A stretch of DNA of 64,000 nucleotides from Cladorhizidae sp. MBARI D1340-BT2 (GCA_028752905.1 JAQNBH010000011.1:23454341-23518340), one strand, 5' to 3'. Positions 35,881 to 47,254 are shown, counted from the stretch's first letter. Notes: generated by a model not told the origin, from the sequence alone. Translations and numbers: made by a program.

Positions 35881-37189
35881 ATATATATTGAGCAAGTTAT
35901 GATGGCGTACCACTAGTGTCCTCTCTCATTATATATATAGAGCAAGTTATGATGGCGTGCCACTAGTGTCTTCTCTCATTATATATATATATAGAGCAAG
36001 TTATGATGGCGTGCCACTAGTGTCCTCTCTCATTATATATATATAGAGCAAGTTATGATGGCGTGCCACTAGTATCCTCTCTCATTATATATATAGAGAG
36101 CAAGTTATGATGGCGTGCCACTAGTGTCCTCTCTCATTATATATATATATATTGAGCAAGTTAGTTATGATGGCGTGCCACTAGTGTCCTCTCTCATTAT
36201 ATATATATATAGAGCAAGTTATGATGGTGTGCCACTAGCGTCCTCTCTCATTATATATATATAGAGCAAGTTATGATGGCGTGCCACTAGTGTCCGCTCT
36301 CATTATATATAGAGCAAGTTATGATGGCGTGCCACTAGTGTCCTCTCTCATTATATATATATATATAGAGCAAGTTATGATGGCATGCCACTAGTGTCCT
36401 CTCTCGTTATATATATAGAGAGAGCAAGTTATGATGGCGTGCCACTAGTGTCCTCTCTCATTATATATAGAGAGAAAGTTATGATGGTGTGCCACTAGTG
36501 TCCTCTCTCATTGTATATATAGAGAGAGCAAGTTATGATGGCGTGCCACTAGTGTCCTCTCTCATTATATATATATATATATATATTGAGTCAGTTATGA
36601 TGGCGTGCCACTAGTGTCTTCTCTCATTATATATATGTATAGAGCAAGTTATGATGGCGTGCCACTAGTGTCCTCTCTCATTATATATATATATATTGAG
36701 CAAGTTATGATGGCATGCCACTAGTGTCCTCTCTCATTATATATATATATAGAGCAAGTTATGACGGCATGCCACTAGTGTCCTCTCTCATTATATATAT
36801 ATATATATATAGAGCAAGTTATGATGGCATGCCACTAGTGTCCTCTCTCATTATATATATAGAGAGAGCAAGTTATGATGGTGTGCCACTAGTGTCTTCT
36901 CTCATTATATATATATAGAGAGCAAGTTATGATGGCGTGCCACTAGTGTCCACTCTCATTATATATATATATAGAGCAAGTTATGATGGCATGCCACTAG
37001 TGTCCTCTCTCATTATATATATATAGAGAGCAAGTTATGATGGCGTGCCACTAGTGTCTTCTCTCATTATATATATATATAGAGAGAGAGCAAGTTATGA
37101 TGGCGTGCCACTAGTGTCCTCTCTCATTATATATATATAGAGAGCAAGTTATTATGGCGTGCCATTAGTGTCTTCTCTCATTATATATA
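35862..37189 (+). repeat. About 52 bp minisatellite, left part (~27 units)
   Basis: Units share GCCACTAGTGTCCTCTCTCA, a variable (TA)n tract ending in GAG or TTGAG, and CAAGTTATGATGGCGT. Length variation comes mostly from the TA tract (4-12 dinucleotides). The first unit overlaps the hAT-like coding sequence. The array is split by element II at 37190 and resumes at 43222. Confidence 0.95.
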
Positions 37190-37793
37190 TGTGACAGGAT
37201 TTGGGAAAAGGGACCTTATCGCGCAAAAATAAATATATGAGTTAGCTAGACCATGTTGAAGCCCGATTTATAAGGTTCAAAATAAGCCTTGTATCAAGTC
37301 TACAGCTGCTCTGACACCGAAGATATGAGCGAGAGCTTCAGGTTTAAGTATTGGCTAAAACCGTGACTATTTCAATAACTGGGCGTTGTAGTTGACGACG
37401 AAAGCTAAAATGTTTACTCCGTAAATTACCGTGTTACGAACGGGTGGGGCTACTTTTGCTGGGAAAGAAACGATGTAAATAGCTATAGCTGTTGTCTGAC
37501 AAAGTGAAACTATGGAACGCTGGCTATCTAAAACTATAGAACGCTGGCTAACTAACTAAGACTGTGGACTTCGAAGCAGACGCTGTCGAAAGTGGGGCGG
37601 TACTTTCGGGAAAGAAGTGATCGAAGACTGTGAATTTCCAGTCATTCGCTTAAAGATTCATCCAAAACAGTCTGGATTTGTACTGGGAGTAAGCGCTAGC
37701 CAGGTCTAGCACTAGGCATAAATAAGTAGAGTATGTACAGGCTAGCATTAATAATTATTAGCATACATTAAAAAAGGACAAATTTGCAATGTA

Positions 37794-40170
37794 CAGTAGC
37801 GGCCAAAAAAAACTTTACATACCGTTGCGTTGGGTAAACGTTCAACGCAGAAACGTTTCTTAAGAAACGCTCAAGCAACGCTCAAGGAACGCACAGATAA
37901 CGCTCAAGCAACGTATTGCGAACGCAACGCACGATCCGTTATTTAATTACCCGAAATGCGCAATCAACATTCGGTATCCTACACCAAGTGTTCGATAGAG
38001 CGCGTAAAGTCAAGTCAGTCGGCCTACTGTTGATTACTGTTCTGTTTTGTTGCAGCTTCTACTTTTGATTTGTCCTGGGAATGGCTCACAGAAGAACTCT
38101 CGCTGCCACCTTCCTCTGAGCAGTAAGTATAACACTAGGTAGAACTCCAATGGCTAGCGCCTATCTGTGGTAGTTACCCAGCCTTTACTTCAGTCTAGTT
38201 GTTAGTGTTACATACAGTATTTAAAACGAAACCCCCCAAAATAAAACTAGAACAGTGGATCCAGTAATGATAATTATACTGACTATCGTTTGGTCTTCTG
38301 GCAGAATGAAAGTTCTGGGTGGCTGTACCAAGCAGCAATGTTTTAGGGTGCTCCTCAATGGGAGTGGGAGGCCAAGGCAGTGAGGGTGATATATAATGGC
38401 AAGATTTCAGCTATTGTTAAGTTTTAAATCAAATTCTTTATATCAAGTTCAGGTGTGATTTACTATTTTGAAATGCAGTTACCAGGCAGCCATGGAGGAA
38501 GAATTCAAGCCTGTCATGGAAGACGAGGATTACAGTTCTTCACTCTACATCTGTGGTGGCGGGGTCAGAACTGGACTTGTTCAATAACTATATAGTTGTT
38601 TTTGAAATTATCATTATTTTATATCTTCTTATTGATAATTTAATAAGAAAATTTAACATCTCTAACTACCCAAACACACGAAAGTTTTGCCAACTTGATA
38701 TCACAAGTGATTTCCAAATAAACCTCCCCATGGCAGGTGTCTGTTCTACTTCTGACATCTACAGTTAATCAAAATTGTGTTATGCTGTCCACCAATTCAG
38801 CTTTGGACTTGGGCTTCACCTCTCCTGATGTACTCTTTCAAACTCGTGTCACAGGTCTTCAATGGGGTTGGCATCTTGAAACTCAGGAGGCATCCTCCAT
38901 CAATTTATATCGAACTCTTTAGCCAGCCTGGATGTACGTTTGGGGTCAGTGTCCTGCATGAAGCGGTGATGGGAGCAAACATCCTTTACAAAGGGTAACA
39001 AGGGTCTAGTGAAGAATTTGAACAAAAAGTGGGGCTCTCATAATACTGGCCCACACATTTACCTTCACCAAATGTTTCACGCTATAATAAAATAAACAGG
39101 TTTAAAACAAGAGTATAAATCTACACCTTATTACACACACAACCATAATACAACATGAATCATATCTTAGCTTGTTCTTTCGTGTCTGCCTTATACAACA
39201 AAAAAAAGCCTATATATGTGTTTCCAATTGAACTGTGCACTCGTCTGTGCTCTTCAAGGTTCTGTATCTCGCTCCAATCTCTTGACCTAGGACAGGGATA
39301 AATGATACTGCTATTGATCATGTTATTACATTAGTCACTATACCAATTCACCAGTGTTCTATATCAATATCTTGCCCTAGAATTAAGCCATAACATCTAC
39401 AAAGTCCCTAAACTATATATATATATATATATTTTTTAATCCAATGGCTTATCCCCATCAGCACATTGGCTCTAACCAAAATACCATCAAGACCCAGGCC
39501 TAGATTATCATTAGCCACTAACAACCAACATAGCTTCAGTGTGACACAGAAAGCTTCTACACTAGATATTAACTTTCACATAGTTCCATCCCAAAACTAG
39601 TTCAACACAAGCGTCTCTTATCAGTTGGCATTACCTCTGCCTCAAAATATCAACATAAGCAATGTCCTGCAAAGCAAGACTCGGTTCCCTTCGCTGTGAA
39701 GGAGAACTGCAGTTGGTATGCTGTCTTCTCATCATCTTCCAGCATCTTTACCACCACCGCTCCACGGCTGTAAGGCGATACCTGTCTCGCAGTGCTTGAC
39801 AAAACTGGACGCATTGCCTTGTTGCTGTCAGGCTCTCCTTCAAAATACAGACGATAGCTGCAGCCTTGAATCCTCTAGATCCTAAAGAATACAATTCTGT
39901 TTCTTCTAATAGAATAAGGCATCTTGATTCTGAAAAAGAATAAATGCTAGAGCAATGACAGTTAGCCTTCGTCGATCTGGTATGCGCTAGAGAAATTCAA
40001 TTTTACAACGCTCAATTGACGATCCCTGCCTAACGTTTTTGGCCAACGTTTAGCGAACGTATGGCGAACGTTCGGCGAACGTTTGTCTAACGGTACAGCA
40101 ACGCTGCGACTCAAACGTACCACAAACGTCCAACGCAAACGGTACGTAAAGTTTTCTTTTACCTCTACTG
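37794..40170 (-). mobile_element. Tc1/mariner element nested in element II
   Basis: The left end is CAGTAGCGGCC, then AAAACTTTACATACCGTT. The right end, inverted, is CAGTAGAGGTAAAAGAAAA, then CTTTACGTACCGTT. TA flanks each end (37792-37793 and 40171-40172), the Tc1/mariner signature. It is 2377 bp long. Both subterminal regions are full of AACG or ACGTT motifs (AACGTTCAACGCAG, GCGAACGTTCGG), perhaps transposase binding sites. It lies 17 bp beyond the stop codon of the element II gene, so it did not break the coding region. Confidence 0.88.
38700..39090 (-). pseudogene. Tc1/mariner transposase fragment
   Basis: On the minus strand short frames read KVNVWASIM, APLFVQIL, HRFMQDTDPKRTSRLAKEF and then WRMPPEFQDANPIEDL. 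These are the Tc1 core motifs (V-x-VW-x-x-I, FMQDNDPKHTS with the second catalytic Asp, and P-E-x-x-D-x-NPIE with the third acidic region). A segment after the VWA motif is deleted, TAG and TGA stops interrupt, and the N-terminal DNA-binding part is not recognisable. The copy is dead. Confidence 0.75.
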
Positions 40171-41063
40171 TAGCTTCCTACTGTTAGTTATGTGGTGTGT
40201 TTGAGATTGAGATGAGATTCCACTTCATTGTTCAGAAGTTGGGGGGTACTGCTCCTGCTTGTTGGTTTTGGATTTGGGGGTAATGGACAGGTAGTGTCTT
40301 TGTCAGAGTCAGGACAAAATTGCCTGATATTCTCATACAGGTACCATTGCCGTTCAAGAGTAAGACCCTTGGGATGTATTACAAGTGGCAAACCATTCTG
40401 TTGCGGTTTCCAAGTATGTTTGAAGAGTTTGATCTCCTGTTCCACTGTGTCACATCGGTCCCTCACGAACACACTGTCAGGAACACGGCTATCAAAGAAA
40501 AAGTGATGGAGTTTTTTAATGCCAATGATCTTCTTGAAGTGAGTTGCAAAAAGAGTACTCCAATCGAATGTTGGTACAATGACTGCTTCATCTTCGGTTG
40601 CAACTAACTGAGCGAAGTTACAATCTGCAGATAAATTGACAACACTTGCTAGGCCACTCAATGTCCCTATCTTCGTCCTTCTGTATTTCCTCTTCAGAAG
40701 ACCAAAGCACCAATCTGGTGAGAACTTTGTGTGCCCTACCACCAAAAATGACAACGTGATTTTGTTGTACCTTCCTGTTAGAGTCCTCCACAACAAGTAC
40801 TGCATCATACAATTGTTCTTGTTCTGTCCCGTGCAATTATCAGCATGGAGGAACACTTCTGTCTCTCCAAGTCCATGAGTCTCAAGGAAGTGATGAAGCT
40901 GGCTCACCACAACATTGGCGCCTTTGCCACAATCGCTGGCCTCATCAGTCAGGTAGTTCACCTGCCTCGGAATTCCTTCGCAGTGTACACCAAAGATACT
41001 GCACTTCCGAGGTACAAGAAAGTACATGGGACCTGGCTGGAGAGGATCTGAAGGATAGTGCAC

Positions 41064-41470
41064 CTATCAAAGAAGGTAACAATGTCATGTGAATAAATCT
41101 TTATTCCCCTACTATCCAAAATATATCCAAAGTAGTATGATTTATATTTTTTGTCTCATGCAGTTATCAGTAACACTTCGTCTCTTCTGGGTAATGCATA
41201 TCCAAAATTATGGCACATGATTAAAAGAAACCAAGGAGTGCAGGTAAACCAACATAAATATCCTATGACACTCCCACACTTTTGTCAATAACTGAATGTT
41301 AAGGTGCTATTCTAGTGTGATAATACTCTCAACACCCAAATAAATGACCCCTCTCTGACATTGTACACATTGTAGATACACAACCATGGGATAAGCTACT
41401 TAACACCCTGTTGAACATAGCTAGTACCTATAGGATTTATAGTAATACACACCATTTGTGTAATACATAC
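41064..41470 (-). other. Intron 2 of the element II gene
   Basis: A 407 bp phase-0 intron: exon 2 ends GCACAAATG, then GTATGT; the acceptor CTTTGATAG precedes GTGCACTATCC, giving AQM joined to VHYPSD. A roughly 20 bp tandem duplication of the donor region (ACACAAATGGT repeated, 41445-41480) creates a second GTGTGT donor-like site 20 bp downstream. Confidence 0.75.
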
Positions 41471-42661
41471 CATTTGTGCGTAATCAAAGGAATAATGAGC
41501 TTTGATGTCTCTCGAATTTGCAGGTGTGAGTGCAGACAAAGGAGGTGGCTGGAATGAGACATTGGTTGGGAAGAGAGATCTGATTGACCTCTTACATTCG
41601 TCAGATTTGGTCCTATAAAATGACCTTTCGGTTGTCACAATTCGGAGATGCTCCAGTGCACTGGCAAGTGCTTCTTTCTGTCTTCTCAGACTCTGAGGAA
41701 TTTACAGCTCGCACAACAGTGGTACTATTACGCTGGCGTTGCCAACACAAATCCGACATTGGCCGCATGAGAATGATCGAGGGAAGAAGAGTTCGCCACA
41801 AGTTACAGAACGTCGAGTATGCAACAGCATGAAAAATGGTCATTTCCACTGCTGCCGTGTATATATTCCATATGCCACGTTTGGAGGTGCTTGAGGGTAG
41901 AAGCTTGATGTCACTCTGTCGATAACCTGGGATGCGACCTGGAAGAAGCAAGCCATTCTCTTCTGTGTAATTGAGTAGGAAATGTACCATGTTCTTAATC
42001 GACACTAGTGATAGAGTGTACTTTGGTAAACGCTTCGTATTTCCATGTACGCGAGGAAGAATACCGTTGTCAAGGAAGCTCTTGGTGATGTTTTTGAAAC
42101 GCTTCAGACCAATGGTATGTAAAAAGAGGAATGTTTCTTGACAAATTTGTCGACTCTGGTGTTGGTACGATACGCGAATTCGAACTCTTTTAGCAGCAGT
42201 GTGCCTGGCTTCCGTGGAGGTTGACTCACTAGTGTTCGCCAAAGCCAGAAGTTGCCCCATGATCAACATGTCAAGTTCACAGTGTGAGAGCTCGAAGCAT
42301 TTTGATCTGACTTCCTGTACATGACCCACAGAAAACTGTGCTGAACAGCTCCGTCCCCTCCACTTCAGGCAACCACAACCTGCAGACATGAACATTGTGA
42401 TTGATTTTTCCTCATCTAAGTCAGTCGGCCGATACTCTACTTCTGTATCACAAAGACTGGACAATCGTGCCAAGGCCAAATCGGTCTCTGATGGAGTTCC
42501 TGGTTCATCCAACTCGCCATGCAGATCATCAGTTTCACTATCATCCATTGCATCCATTACTCCCTGCACATCCATCTCATCATTTCTGTCACCCTGCTCA
42601 TCCATTGCATCCATCTCATCTTTTCTGTCACCATGTTCTTCAGATCCTTCCTTGTCAAGTT

Positions 42662-42733
42662 CTATATCAATTTATTTTATAATAATTATCTAAATCTTAA
42701 TGAGAAATGAGGTAGCTACCATTGTCTACTTAC
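42662..42733 (-). other. Intron 1 of the element II gene
   Basis: A 72 bp intron. On the coding strand exon 1 ends CCATTTGAAG, then GTAAGT; the acceptor is TTGATATAG before AACTTGACAAGG. Splicing gives an open junction (PPFEE then LDKEG). The deletion derivative, element I, has a different donor position after a similar PFEGE motif. Confidence 0.75.
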
Positions 42734-42878
42734 CTTCAAATGGAGGATCATTGTCCTCATCATCCTCATTGGTGAAATACTGCTCAATTACATCTAGCAG
42801 TGCCAGCTGGTCTCCTGAGGAATAGCTGCTAAAAGAATTAATAGCCTTAGCTGCCTCATTACTACTTATCCAAGCCAT

Positions 42879-43221
42879 TGCAGCTGGCAGTGTTTATGTG
42901 GTTCCATAACAACCGCAGTATGCCGGCCGTATGCTAATTGGAGAATGACGTAATGCTAATTGAACTTTTACTGCGAAGTCACTCCGTATACGCGTTATTC
43001 TACGCAATGGCAAACTTGACGACAAGTTTTCGAACTGTTATTTTAACCTGTTCTGGACTCAACCTAGACACCAAACTTGGTACAGAGGTAAAGGAAAGAT
43101 TCTAGAGAGTGCTAAAGTTAAAAAAATATATATAAGAAAAAGTGACCCATGCATACTTTTTGTGCTATAACTCAAAATCATTTTCTGCGCGATAAGGTCC
43201 CTTTTCCCAAATCCTGTCACA
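42879..43221 (-). promoter_or_regulatory. Upstream region of the element II gene
   Basis: A stretch of 343 bp between the right TIR and the ATG must hold the promoter. No clear TATA box is placed with confidence. The leader just before the ATG contains CAGCTGCA, also found just upstream of the element I start, which supports both start codons. Confidence 0.45.
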
Positions 43222-43822
43222 TATATAGAGCAAGTTATGATGGCGTGCCACTAGTGTCCTCTCTCATTATATATATATATATATATATATTGAGCAAGTT
43301 ATGATGGCGTGCCACTAGTGTCCTCTCTCATTATATATATATATTGAGCAAGTTATGATGGTGTGCCACTAGTGTCTTCTCTCATTATATATATATATAG
43401 AGCAAGTTATGATGGCGTGCCACTAGTGTCCATTATATATATATAGAGCAAGTTATGATGGCGTGCCACTAGTGTCCGCTCTCATTATATATATAGAGAG
43501 CAGGTTATGATGGCGTGCCACTAGTGTCTTCTCTCATTATATATACATTGAGAAAGTTATGATGGCGTCCCACTAGTGTCCTCTCTCATTATATATATAT
43601 TGAGCAAGTTATGATGGCGTGCCACTAGTGTCCTCTCTCATTATATATATATAGAGAGCAAGTTATGATGGCGTGCCACTAGTGTCCTCTCTCATTATAT
43701 ATATATTGAGCAAGTTATGATGAGTGTCCTCTCTCATTATATATATAGAGAGAGCAAGTTATGATGGCGTGCCACTAGTGTCTTCTCTCATTATATATAT
43801 ATATATATATAGAGCAAGTTAT
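43222..43822 (+). repeat. About 52 bp minisatellite, right part (~11 units)
   Basis: A continuation of the array at 35862-37189 after element II, with the same GCCACTAGTGTCCTCTCTCA core and TA tracts. It ends at about 43822 in CAAGTTATCTACC. Confidence 0.95.
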
Positions 43823-44267
43823 CTACCTAGGCACAGCTTATAAGTAATGTAGCAAGTGAACTTCGATGAGAGCTAAGAAGCTTGATTTACCCGCTAAGTT
43901 CACTGTTGTATCACTACAATTACTACCAGTAAAACAAACGCTAGCGCTAGCTAGAGCTACTGCTGGATAGAGCGACACTAGCTAGCTAGATTTACTGCTA
44001 GCTACAAATGAATGACGCTAGCGCTATCTAGATGGACTGCTGGCTACCAAAGAAACTAAAAGCTTGATTACTAAAACGAAGGCTGGCTATAAGGATCACA
44101 AAACAAGCAAAAAGAAAGTAACTAAACAATTCTAATTACAGCTCACCATTTATCTTTACACGAAGAAAAATCCAGAGTCCATGGTAGAGTTTATATTCTC
44201 CCCCAATCTTTGATGAGTCTTCAAGGCAACTTTTCGAACCCGGAAGAACAGAGAAAGGCGAAATAGA
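43823..44267. other. Unassigned interval
   Basis: Sequence rich in GCTAGC and CTAGCTAG motifs, with no long open frame or recognised repeat. It lies between the ~52 bp array and the start of homology to element I. Confidence 0.4.
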
Positions 44268-46209
44268 GAAAAGAGAAAGAAAACTGGGTTAGGACAAGTA
44301 GCCGGCTTATTGCTGAACTGAAACTAAGTTTAATAAACACTAACTGTAGGCTAGAAAGAAGTTAACTATGGGCTAGAAACTAAACACTAACTATGGGCTA
44401 AATAAATAAAGGCTAACTGTGGGCTAGAAAACAAGTTAAACAAAGGCTAACTGTGAACAAGGCTAACTGTGGACTAGAAAACAAGTTAAACCAGGCTACC
44501 TGTGAACAAAGGCTAACTGTGGGCTAGAAATCAAGTTAAACAAAGGCTAACTGTGGGCTAGAAAGCAAGTTAAACAAAGGCTAACTGTGGGCTTCTTAGA
44601 AAACAAGTTAAACAAAGGCTAAATGTGGGCTATCAAACAAGTTCAATAAAGGCTAACTGTGGGCTAGAAAACAAGTTAAATAAAGGCTAACTGTGGGCTA
44701 GAAAAGAAGTTCAATAAAGGCTAACTGTGGGCTAGAAAACAAGTTCAATAAAGGCTAACTGTGGGCTAGAAAGCAAGTTAAACAAAGGCTAACTGTGGGC
44801 TTCTTAGAAAACAAGTTAAACAAAGGCTAACTGTGGACTACAAAACAAGATAAATAAAGGCTAACTGGGCTAGAAAACAAGTTAAATAAAGGCTAACTGT
44901 GGTCTAGAAAACAAGTTAAATAAAGGCTAACTGTGGGCTAGAAAACAAGTTAAATAAAGGCTAACTGTGGGCTAGAAAACAAGTTAAATAAAGGCCAACT
45001 GTGGGCTAGAAAACAAGTTGAACAAAGGCTAACTGTGAACAAGGCTAACTGTGGGCTAGAAAACAAGTTAAACAAAGGCTACCTGTGAACAAAGGCTAAC
45101 TGTGGTATAGAAATCAAGTTAAACAAAGGCTAACTGTGGGCTAGAAAGCAAGTTAAACAAAGGCTAACTGTGGGCTTCTTAGAAAACAAGTTAAACAAAG
45201 GCTAACTGTGGGCTATAAAACAAGTTCAATAAAGGCTAACTGTGGGCTAGAAAACAAGTAAAATAAAGGCTAACTGTGGGCTAGAAAAGAAGTTCAATAA
45301 AGGCTAACTGTGGGCTAGAAAACAAGTTCAATAAAGGCTAACTGTGGGCTAGAAAGCAAGTTAAACAAAGGCTAACTGTGGGCTTCTTAGAAAACAAGTT
45401 AAACAAAGGCTAACTGTGGACTACAAAACAAGTTAAATAAAGGCTAACTGTGGGCTAGAAAACAAGTTAAATAAAGGCTAACTGTGGGCTAGAAAACAAG
45501 TTAAATAAAGGCTAACTGTTGGCTAGAAAACAAGTTAAATAAAGGCTAACTGTGGGCTAGAAAACAAGTTAAACAAAGGCTAACTGTGAACAAGGCTAAC
45601 AGTTAACTGTGGGCTAGAAAAGAAGTTAAACAAAGTCTACCTGTGAACAAAGGCTAACTGTGGGCTAGAAAGCAAGTTAAACAAAGGCTATCTGTGGGTT
45701 TCTTAGAAAACAAGTTAAACAATGGCCAACTGTGAGCTAGAGTACTAGTTAAACAAAAAAGTTACAGTTGGTGGTTCAACACAGCTAGTAAAATCTCTCA
45801 CCTGCTTTTCCTCCTAAGAATAGCTGCTTGATTCATGGAGGCCTGAAGTTTTTGGTGGCTCTAGTGGTGTTCTAAGTCCTGGGCTGCGCCGTGGAATCGA
45901 AGAAAAGCTCCAAGTAGCGTTACTTTTCTCCACGAACAATGAAAGGCGTATCTTGTAGAATCACGTGCTACCCCAAAATGCGTAACGCGGAAGATTACGG
46001 AAATCAAAATTGTCGTAAACATTCAAAGGCCGTTTTCTTGCCTTGTACTTAGCTGTGTTAGATCGGTCGTAGCTCAGCGAACCAACCAGCTATGATGATG
46101 CTTCTTAGACCATTTTGAAGGTAATAAGGTGTGCTATATCATAGTGCCAATAACTCAAATTTTATATCTTGCGCGAAGTGGGCCCTTTTCGCAGAGCCTG
46201 TCTGTCACA
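44268..46209 (+). mobile_element. 3' part of a DUF7869-like element (element III)
   Basis: From AAAGAAAACTGGGTTAGG onwards this matches 31861-32879 of element I, including the minisatellite, the CACCTGCTTTTCCTCC stretch, and the right terminal repeat (TGCGCGAAGTGGGCCC). The terminus reads CCTGTCTGTCACA, a 4 bp CTGT duplication relative to element I. The 5' part, including the gene and left TIR, is absent, so the copy is truncated and cannot be mobile on its own. Confidence 0.88.
44335..45760 (+). repeat. Expanded ~34 bp minisatellite in element III
   Basis: About 40 units with core GGCTAACTGTGGGCTAGAAA and AACAAGTTAAATAAA or variants (CAAGTTCAAT, GGGCTTCTTAGAAA). Variant order recurs with a period of roughly 620-650 bp (for example the CTTCTTAGAAA units near 44590, 44795, 45175 and 45385), so this array too shows block amplification. 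Confidence 0.9.
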
Positions 46210-46640
46210 TAATTATGATAATGAAGGGATTACTAGCTAACAATAATATAATATTAAAATAATATATGCATGTATTAAGTCTATACACATTCTAACATAA
46301 TCATTTCCCCCTTTATTTCCTCTTCTCTCCAGATCATCACAATCATTGGAGTAGGAGTGATTGATTGTTTTGGTTGTCTACAGTTGGAACTGTAGCTTTT
46401 CTGGTAAAAAAATATCAAAGAAAAGGACATTAACATATATGATTTTTTGGTCAATAGGGATTGTAAATTATTGAATTTTGTGGGATAAATTATATACTAT
46501 ACATATGTGCAGCTTTAACTTTTTTCACTGATGTTATAGTAAACCTCTCTAATTGTCTCCCCCCTTAGTGTATATTGTTCCCCCCAAACACGGGAGGCAC
46601 AGGCATAGTATGGCGGTGACATTAATTAGGGAATAGTATA
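46210..46640. other. Unassigned AT-rich interval
   Basis: No open frame or repeat recognised. It lies between the right end of element III and the truncated end of Gypsy-2. Confidence 0.4.
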
Positions 46641-46649
46641 TTCCTAGGA

Positions 46650-47033
46650 CAGTTTTACTAGTTATAAATGGCATATGCATGAAGGCATACTTGCCCCACG
46701 GTGTGCAAAATGCTGTTTTGTCCTGGCTTTTTCTACTCAAGGGAACCTGATAGAAGCCTTTGTTAAGGTCCAGTTTCGATAACCAGCTGAGACCTGATTT
46801 AGTAAGTCCTCAATACATGGCATTTGATAGGGATCCGAAATAGTAATCTTGTTTAGCCTTCTATAGTCGATGCAAAGCCTCACCTGTCCAGTACTCTTTT
46901 TTCTGAGAGGCACCATTGTTGATGACCATGGGCTCTTTGATGGAACAATAATGCCTTTCCTAAGGAGATCATCAATCTCTCCCTTCAAATCATCAACCAT
47001 GCCTGGAGCAATACGATAAGGGTGAGTTCTCAA
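46650..47033 (-). pseudogene. Gypsy-2 reverse transcriptase, N-terminal half
   Basis: The frame gives HPYRIAPGMVDDLKGEIDDL, RKGIIVPSKSPWSSTMVPL, GQVRLCIDYRRLNKIT and DPYQMPCIEDLL. After a frameshift near 46800 it continues KLDLNKGFYQVPL (motif A, with catalytic Asp) and KTAFCTPWGKYAFMHMPF (motif B region). The sequence then leaves the family before the YxDD box, so the domain is truncated. This is an unmistakable Ty3/Gypsy reverse transcriptase. It lies downstream of the integrase of the same element. Confidence 0.9.
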
Positions 47034-47254
47034 AGGATAATCTTCTTTGACATTAATTCATTCTCTTCAAATTTTGCAACACCTATAACTCGATCACTGA
47101 ATTAGGCAAGCCGCAGGTCTAACCTGAGGTGCTGTTCCTCAGTTAAGTGAGTACCACTCATGCTAACCTTCCCAATAGGTTCAGGATTGACTTCAGACTC
47201 ATCTGCCACTATATACAACACGAAACAAGTTGGCAGTTGGGGTCTTCCAAGCTT

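Larger units (their letters stand above)
40188..42878 (-). pseudogene. DUF7869-like transposase candidate, 3 exons, one frameshift
   Basis: Exon 1 is 42878-42734 (ATG, 48 codons plus 1 nt), intron 42733-42662 (GTAAGT to ATAG), exon 2 42661-41471, intron 41470-41064 (GTATGT to GATAG), exon 3 41063-40188. Net phase is off by one base, placed near 41690; otherwise about 736 residues are open. Regions in order are: acidic N-terminus; AGCGCLKWRGRSC with ELDMLIMGQLLA; FLFLHTIGLKRFKNI; PRVHGNTKRLPKYTL; LLLPGRIPGYRQSDIKLLP; MSDLCWQ; FDYAQM; then the core HYPSDPLQPGPMYF, LTDEASDCGKGANVV, FLHADNCTGQNKNN, FLVVGHTKFSPDWCFG. I recognise the core as the DUF7869 type. Spaced acidic residues suggest a nuclease/transposase fold, an inference. 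The only gene between matching TIRs, it is the likely transposase. Confidence 0.78.
37190..43221 (-). mobile_element. DUF7869-like TIR transposon, near-intact (element II)
   Basis: Both ends read TGTGACAGGATTTGGGAAAA then GGGACCTTATCGCGCA, forming an almost perfect terminal inverted repeat of about 36-38 bp. TATA flanks each end (37186-37189 and 43222-43225), but the target is itself a TA repeat, so the duplication cannot be measured here. The element is 6032 bp, or about 3.65 kb without the nested Tc1/mariner copy. It carries one three-exon gene on the minus strand. The ends share GTGACAGG, GGGAAAAGGG and TCGCGCA with element I. Confidence 0.9.

Noticed and set aside
36715..36918. Hydrophobic repeat peptide (PLVSSLIIYI) as a membrane protein
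   Set aside because: A by-product of the ~52 bp unit and its TA tract; frame changes with each tract length.
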